From positions 1 to 23,677 of the forward strand of contig DASROF010000063.1 of NCBI GenBank assembly GCA_035647075.1: 23,677 nt of DNA. The letters are read 5' to 3'. Origin of the DNA: Gp6-AA40 sp035647075 (GTDB taxonomy: Bacteria; Acidobacteriota; Vicinamibacteria; Vicinamibacterales; UBA2999). The notes beneath the pieces are model-generated. The model saw nothing but the letters and a program-made list of their open reading frames with translations, was not told where the DNA came from and did not search any database. Position numbers and translations under genes: made by a program. This document shows positions 21,495-23,677 of this stretch, piece after piece; position 1 is the first letter of the stretch, and every line of letters begins with the position of its first letter.

Positions 21495-23064
21495 ATCCCT
21501 GGTCCGGCTTAAGCCGGACACTACAGGGATTCTCTTCGCGGCCTGCGGGCTCTTCGCGTCCCTTGCGGTGACCGTGGCAACACAGGGCGTGGATCCGTCG
21601 CTGCTGCTGAAACCGACGCCGGACAGTTGGCCGACGTATCACGGCGACTATTCGGGACAGCACCATAGCCGGTTGACGCAAATCACGCCCGGAAACGTGA
21701 ACCAGATGACGCTCGCCTGGGCGTTCCAGACCAATCAGACGCAGGCGATCAAAGCGACCCCGATCGTCGTCAACGGCGTTATCTACATCACCACTCCCGA
21801 CAACCTCTGGGCGGTGGACGCGCGATCCGGCCGTCAGATCTGGCGCTACTCGTATCCGGCCAACGAAGGTTTCCACATCGGCCATCGCGGAGTCGCGGTG
21901 CGCGGCGACCTCGTGTATCTCACGACGCCAGACGCGCACCTGGTGGCGCTCGACGCGCGGAATGGCAGCGTGCGGTGGAATATTGAAATCGGCGATTCGA
22001 AGCGCGGCTACTGGTCCACGAACGCGCCGCTCATCATCCGCAATCATCTGATTGCCGGCGTATCCGGCGACTTCGACAATCTGCCGGGCATCCTCAAGTC
22101 GTTCGATCCGGAGAGCGGCAAGATCCAGTGGACGTTCTACAGCACGCCCCCGGCGGGAACGGCGGGTTCGATCAGCGGGGGCGCCACCGGCGGCCAGATG
22201 TGGATGACCGGCACGTACGACGCGGAACTGAACCTGCTGTATGTCGGCACCGGCAATCCGACTCCTGTCCTGAATGGCGCGGTGCGCCCCGGCGACAACA
22301 AGTGGACCGGCAGCATCCTCGCGCTCAACCCAGACACGGGGGAGATGAAGTGGGGCTTTCAGGCGGTGCCGCACGACACGCACGACTGGGACGCCTCCGA
22401 AGTGCCCGTGCTCGTGGACGCCGACTTCCGCGGTACTCGTCGCAAGCTGCTGCTGCAGGCGTCACGCAACGGCTATTTCTTCGTTCTCGATCGCACCACC
22501 GGTCAGAGCCTGCTGACGACCCCGTTTGCGACGGCGAACTGGGCGAAGGGAGTTGATGCGAACGGGAGTCCGATTCCCAATCCCGACAAGGAGCCGGCGC
22601 GTGATGGACGCCTGGTCGCTCCAGACGAATCAGGAGGGACGAACTATCGCTCGCCCTCGTTCGACCCCGCGACTGGACTGCTGATTGTGAGCGCCAATGA
22701 TGCCTACGGCATCTACTTCTTCAAACCGGAGCACGGGACGCACGGATGGGCCGGTGCCGATTACGGGGTCTACGGACGCGGCGTGCTGCGCGCGCTCGAT
22801 TATCAGAGCGGCAAGGTCCGCTGGAGCCACGATCTGAATGGTGGGGCAGGCACGGCCGGCGTGCTGACCACTGCCACAGGCCTGGCGTTTACCGGCGATT
22901 CCGCGAACAGCGCACTGGCGCTGCGCACGAGCGACGGTTCAACGATCTGGCACGCCGGCATCGGGCGCGTCGGCAACTCGCCGGTCAGCTACGAAATCGA
23001 TGGCCGTCAGTACGTGCTGTTTGGCGGCGGCACAGCGATCTACGCGTTCGCGCTCCCGCAGTAG
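21463..23064 (+). CDS. PQQ-dependent dehydrogenase (quinoprotein), start uncertain
   Basis: A beta-propeller quinoprotein of about 533 aa that oxidises an alcohol or sugar outside the cytoplasm. The mature part begins near DSWPTYHGDYSGQHHSRLTQI, followed by TPIVVNGVIYITTPDNLWAVDA. The active-site region RPGDNKWTG...PHDTHDWDASE gives the catalytic Asp at 22390-22392; the residue two further on is Ser, not the Asp typical of lanthanide-dependent members, so a Ca2+ enzyme is expected. No adjacent-cysteine pair is seen. No start codon lies at the usual place: ATG 21460/21463 (inside the cytochrome gene) gives a long basic leader with hydrophobic ILFAACGLFASLAVTVA, while GTG 21568 removes the signal. 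Repeat sequences occupy this junction. Confidence 0.9.
   Translation: MFWRTCRHFAESLVRLKPDTTGILFAACGLFASLAVTVATQGVDPSLLLKPTPDSWPTYHGDYSGQHHSRLTQITPGNVNQMTLAWAFQTNQTQAIKATPIVVNGVIYITTPDNLWAVDARSGRQIWRYSYPANEGFHIGHRGVAVRGDLVYLTTPDAHLVALDARNGSVRWNIEIGDSKRGYWSTNAPLIIRNHLIAGVSGDFDNLPGILKSFDPESGKIQWTFYSTPPAGTAGSISGGATGGQMWMTGTYDAELNLLYVGTGNPTPVLNGAVRPGDNKWTGSILALNPDTGEMKWGFQAVPHDTHDWDASEVPVLVDADFRGTRRKLLLQASRNGYFFVLDRTTGQSLLTTPFATANWAKGVDANGSPIPNPDKEPARDGRLVAPDESGGTNYRSPSFDPATGLLIVSANDAYGIYFFKPEHGTHGWAGADYGVYGRGVLRALDYQSGKVRWSHDLNGGAGTAGVLTTATGLAFTGDSANSALALRTSDGSTIWHAGIGRVGNSPVSYEIDGRQYVLFGGGTAIYAFALPQ
21501..21524 (+). repeat. Palindromic dispersed repeat, copy 3, at the cytochrome/PQQ junction
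   Basis: GTCCGGCTTAAGCCGGAC is a perfect 18-bp palindrome at 21502-21519, followed by ACTAC. It lies 6 nt after the cytochrome stop, in the sense of the downstream gene, and is translated as VRLKPDTT if the dehydrogenase starts upstream. It is the third copy of the element at 541-564 and 16848-16871, in a different reading frame from that in xylA. Confidence 0.92.
21533..21570 (+). repeat. Degenerate 9-bp repeat in the PQQ dehydrogenase leader
   Basis: About four 9-10-bp units related to CTTCGCGGT: CTTCGCGGC, CTGCGGGCT, CTTCGCGTC, CCTTGCGGTG. They encode the hydrophobic LFAACGLFASLAV part of the leader. It is the same motif as the exact pair at 3721-3738 in the GH67 leader. Confidence 0.55.
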
Positions 23065-23099
23065 GGCACCCCTTTAGGGGTGCCATCCAGGACACTACA
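23065..23099 (+). repeat. Hairpin repeat between convergent genes, related tail
   Basis: GGCACCCCT and AGGGGTGCC (23065-23073, 23076-23084) form a perfect 9-bp stem with a 2-nt centre, directly after the PQQ dehydrogenase stop. It is followed by ATCCA and then GGACACTAC, the same tail as the GTCCGGCT palindromes. The element runs through the stop codon of the convergent methyltransferase (23095-23097). It could also act as a bidirectional transcript-end hairpin, although no T-run is present. Confidence 0.75.
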
Positions 23100-23677
23100 C
23101 CGTTCCCTCGACGATCGTGTCGCCGGCCGGTGTGTCGATCGCTCGAGTGAACTTGAAGCCGGTCGCCGCCAGCAGCGCCGCGTACTCTTCCAGCGAGCGC
23201 TGCTTTCCACTGATCATCAGCATCCACAGATCGAGGGTGCGCGGGAAGCTCGGTTCATCGCTGTCGGGGATGAGCCGTTCGATGAGGAGCACACGCGCCC
23301 CGGGTGACGCGGACGCGCGCACGCGCGACAGAATCTGTTGCGCATGCTCGTCATCCCAGTCGTGAATCACTTCCATCAGCATGTAGATGTCGGCCGCTGG
23401 CAGCGCGTCCGTGAAGAAGCTTCCGCCCTGCATCGTCATGCGGTCGAAGCCGTTCACCTGGGCGACGACGTGCGGCTGATCGAACAGGACGCCGCTGATA
23501 GAGGGATGTTTGTCGACGATGGCCCGGACCAGATGGCCACGCCCGCCGCCGACGTCGGCGACGGTCCGGGCGCTCGAGAAGTCGTACGCCGCGAGCACGC
23601 CGCCAACCTGACCATGGGCTTTGCCGGTCATCGCGTTGTCGAACACGCGCCCGGCTTCAGGGTCGCTCGACAGGTAT
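23095..23677 (-). CDS. SAM-dependent O-methyltransferase, C-terminal part (cut by the right window edge)
   Basis: The visible 193 residues are the catalytic domain of an acetylserotonin/hydroxyneurosporene-type O-methyltransferase (methyltransferase family 2). The frame stays open to the window edge, reading YLSSDPEAGRVFDNAMTG, so the start and N-terminal dimerisation domain lie outside. The SAM-binding motif is VADVGGGRGHLV. The catalytic-histidine region is MEVIHDWDDEHAQQIL. The C-terminal strand and helix pattern includes ARVLLIERLIPD and EEYAALLAATGFKFTRAI. It probably methylates a small hydroxylated aromatic or isoprenoid; substrate unknown. The TAG stop falls inside a dispersed-repeat tail. 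Confidence 0.9.
   Translation of the reverse strand, partial: YLSSDPEAGRVFDNAMTGKAHGQVGGVLAAYDFSSARTVADVGGGRGHLVRAIVDKHPSISGVLFDQPHVVAQVNGFDRMTMQGGSFFTDALPAADIYMLMEVIHDWDDEHAQQILSRVRASASPGARVLLIERLIPDSDEPSFPRTLDLWMLMISGKQRSLEEYAALLAATGFKFTRAIDTPAGDTIVEGTV

Noticed and set aside
1..23677. tRNA or rRNA genes, CRISPR arrays, integrases, transposases or prophage genes
   Set aside because: None recognised on either strand; the repeats seen are short palindromes and tandem arrays without spacers or a linked nuclease or transposase.

Overview
The window looks like chromosomal DNA of a high-GC soil acidobacterium, probably class Vicinamibacteria. The evidence is a TIGR03435-type exported protein, a von Willebrand A protein of the acidobacterial type (TIGR03436-like), an Oar-like outer-membrane beta-barrel, a DUF2911 lipoprotein, and several families of short dispersed repeats. 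No RNA gene, CRISPR array, integrase or transposase was seen.

Region 1 (1-5555, minus strand) is a compact operon, read right to left: iolB-like isomerase, secreted ThuA-domain protein, secreted GH67 alpha-glucuronidase, xylA, xylB (cut by the left edge). The last four genes are joined by 4-nt overlaps or a 3-nt gap. Region 2 (5640-10062, plus strand) diverges from it: SDR oxidoreductase, DUF2911 lipoprotein, KDPG aldolase, KDG kinase, mannonate dehydratase, and a tiny ORF. Together they read as a glucuronoxylan-oligosaccharide locus. GH67 frees (4-O-methyl)glucuronic acid and xylooligosaccharide. Xylose goes through XylA/XylB to xylulose 5-phosphate. The uronate branch goes mannonate -> KDG -> KDPG -> pyruvate + glyceraldehyde 3-phosphate. 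No UxaC isomerase or classical UxuB reductase is present; the IolB-like cupin and the SDR are candidates for those steps (inference).

Region 3 (10117-17684, minus strand) holds a 227-aa orphan and then an apparent operon of lineage-typical exported proteins: TIGR03435 protein, an Oar-like barrel with no recognisable plug, a vWFA protein, and a short, probably degenerate carboxypeptidase-regulatory-domain ORF. A 470-bp gene-free stretch (17685-18154) follows.

Region 4 (18155-23064) is a second sugar-oxidation neighbourhood: a TIM-barrel isomerase/epimerase and a Gfo/Idh/MocA oxidoreductase on the minus strand, divergent from a diheme cytochrome c and a PQQ-dependent dehydrogenase on the plus strand. 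A SAM-dependent O-methyltransferase (cut by the right edge) converges on it.

The most unusual feature is the density of short repeats at gene boundaries and inside reading frames. A palindrome (arms GTCCGGCT/AGCCGGAC) occurs three times: inside xylA in frame, at the 5' end of the PQQ dehydrogenase, and upstream of the TIGR03435 gene. A related hairpin supplies the methyltransferase stop codon. A 9-bp repeat encodes part of two leader peptides. An 18-bp repeat fills the divergent promoter region, and a heptamer repeat sits just before the isomerase gene.
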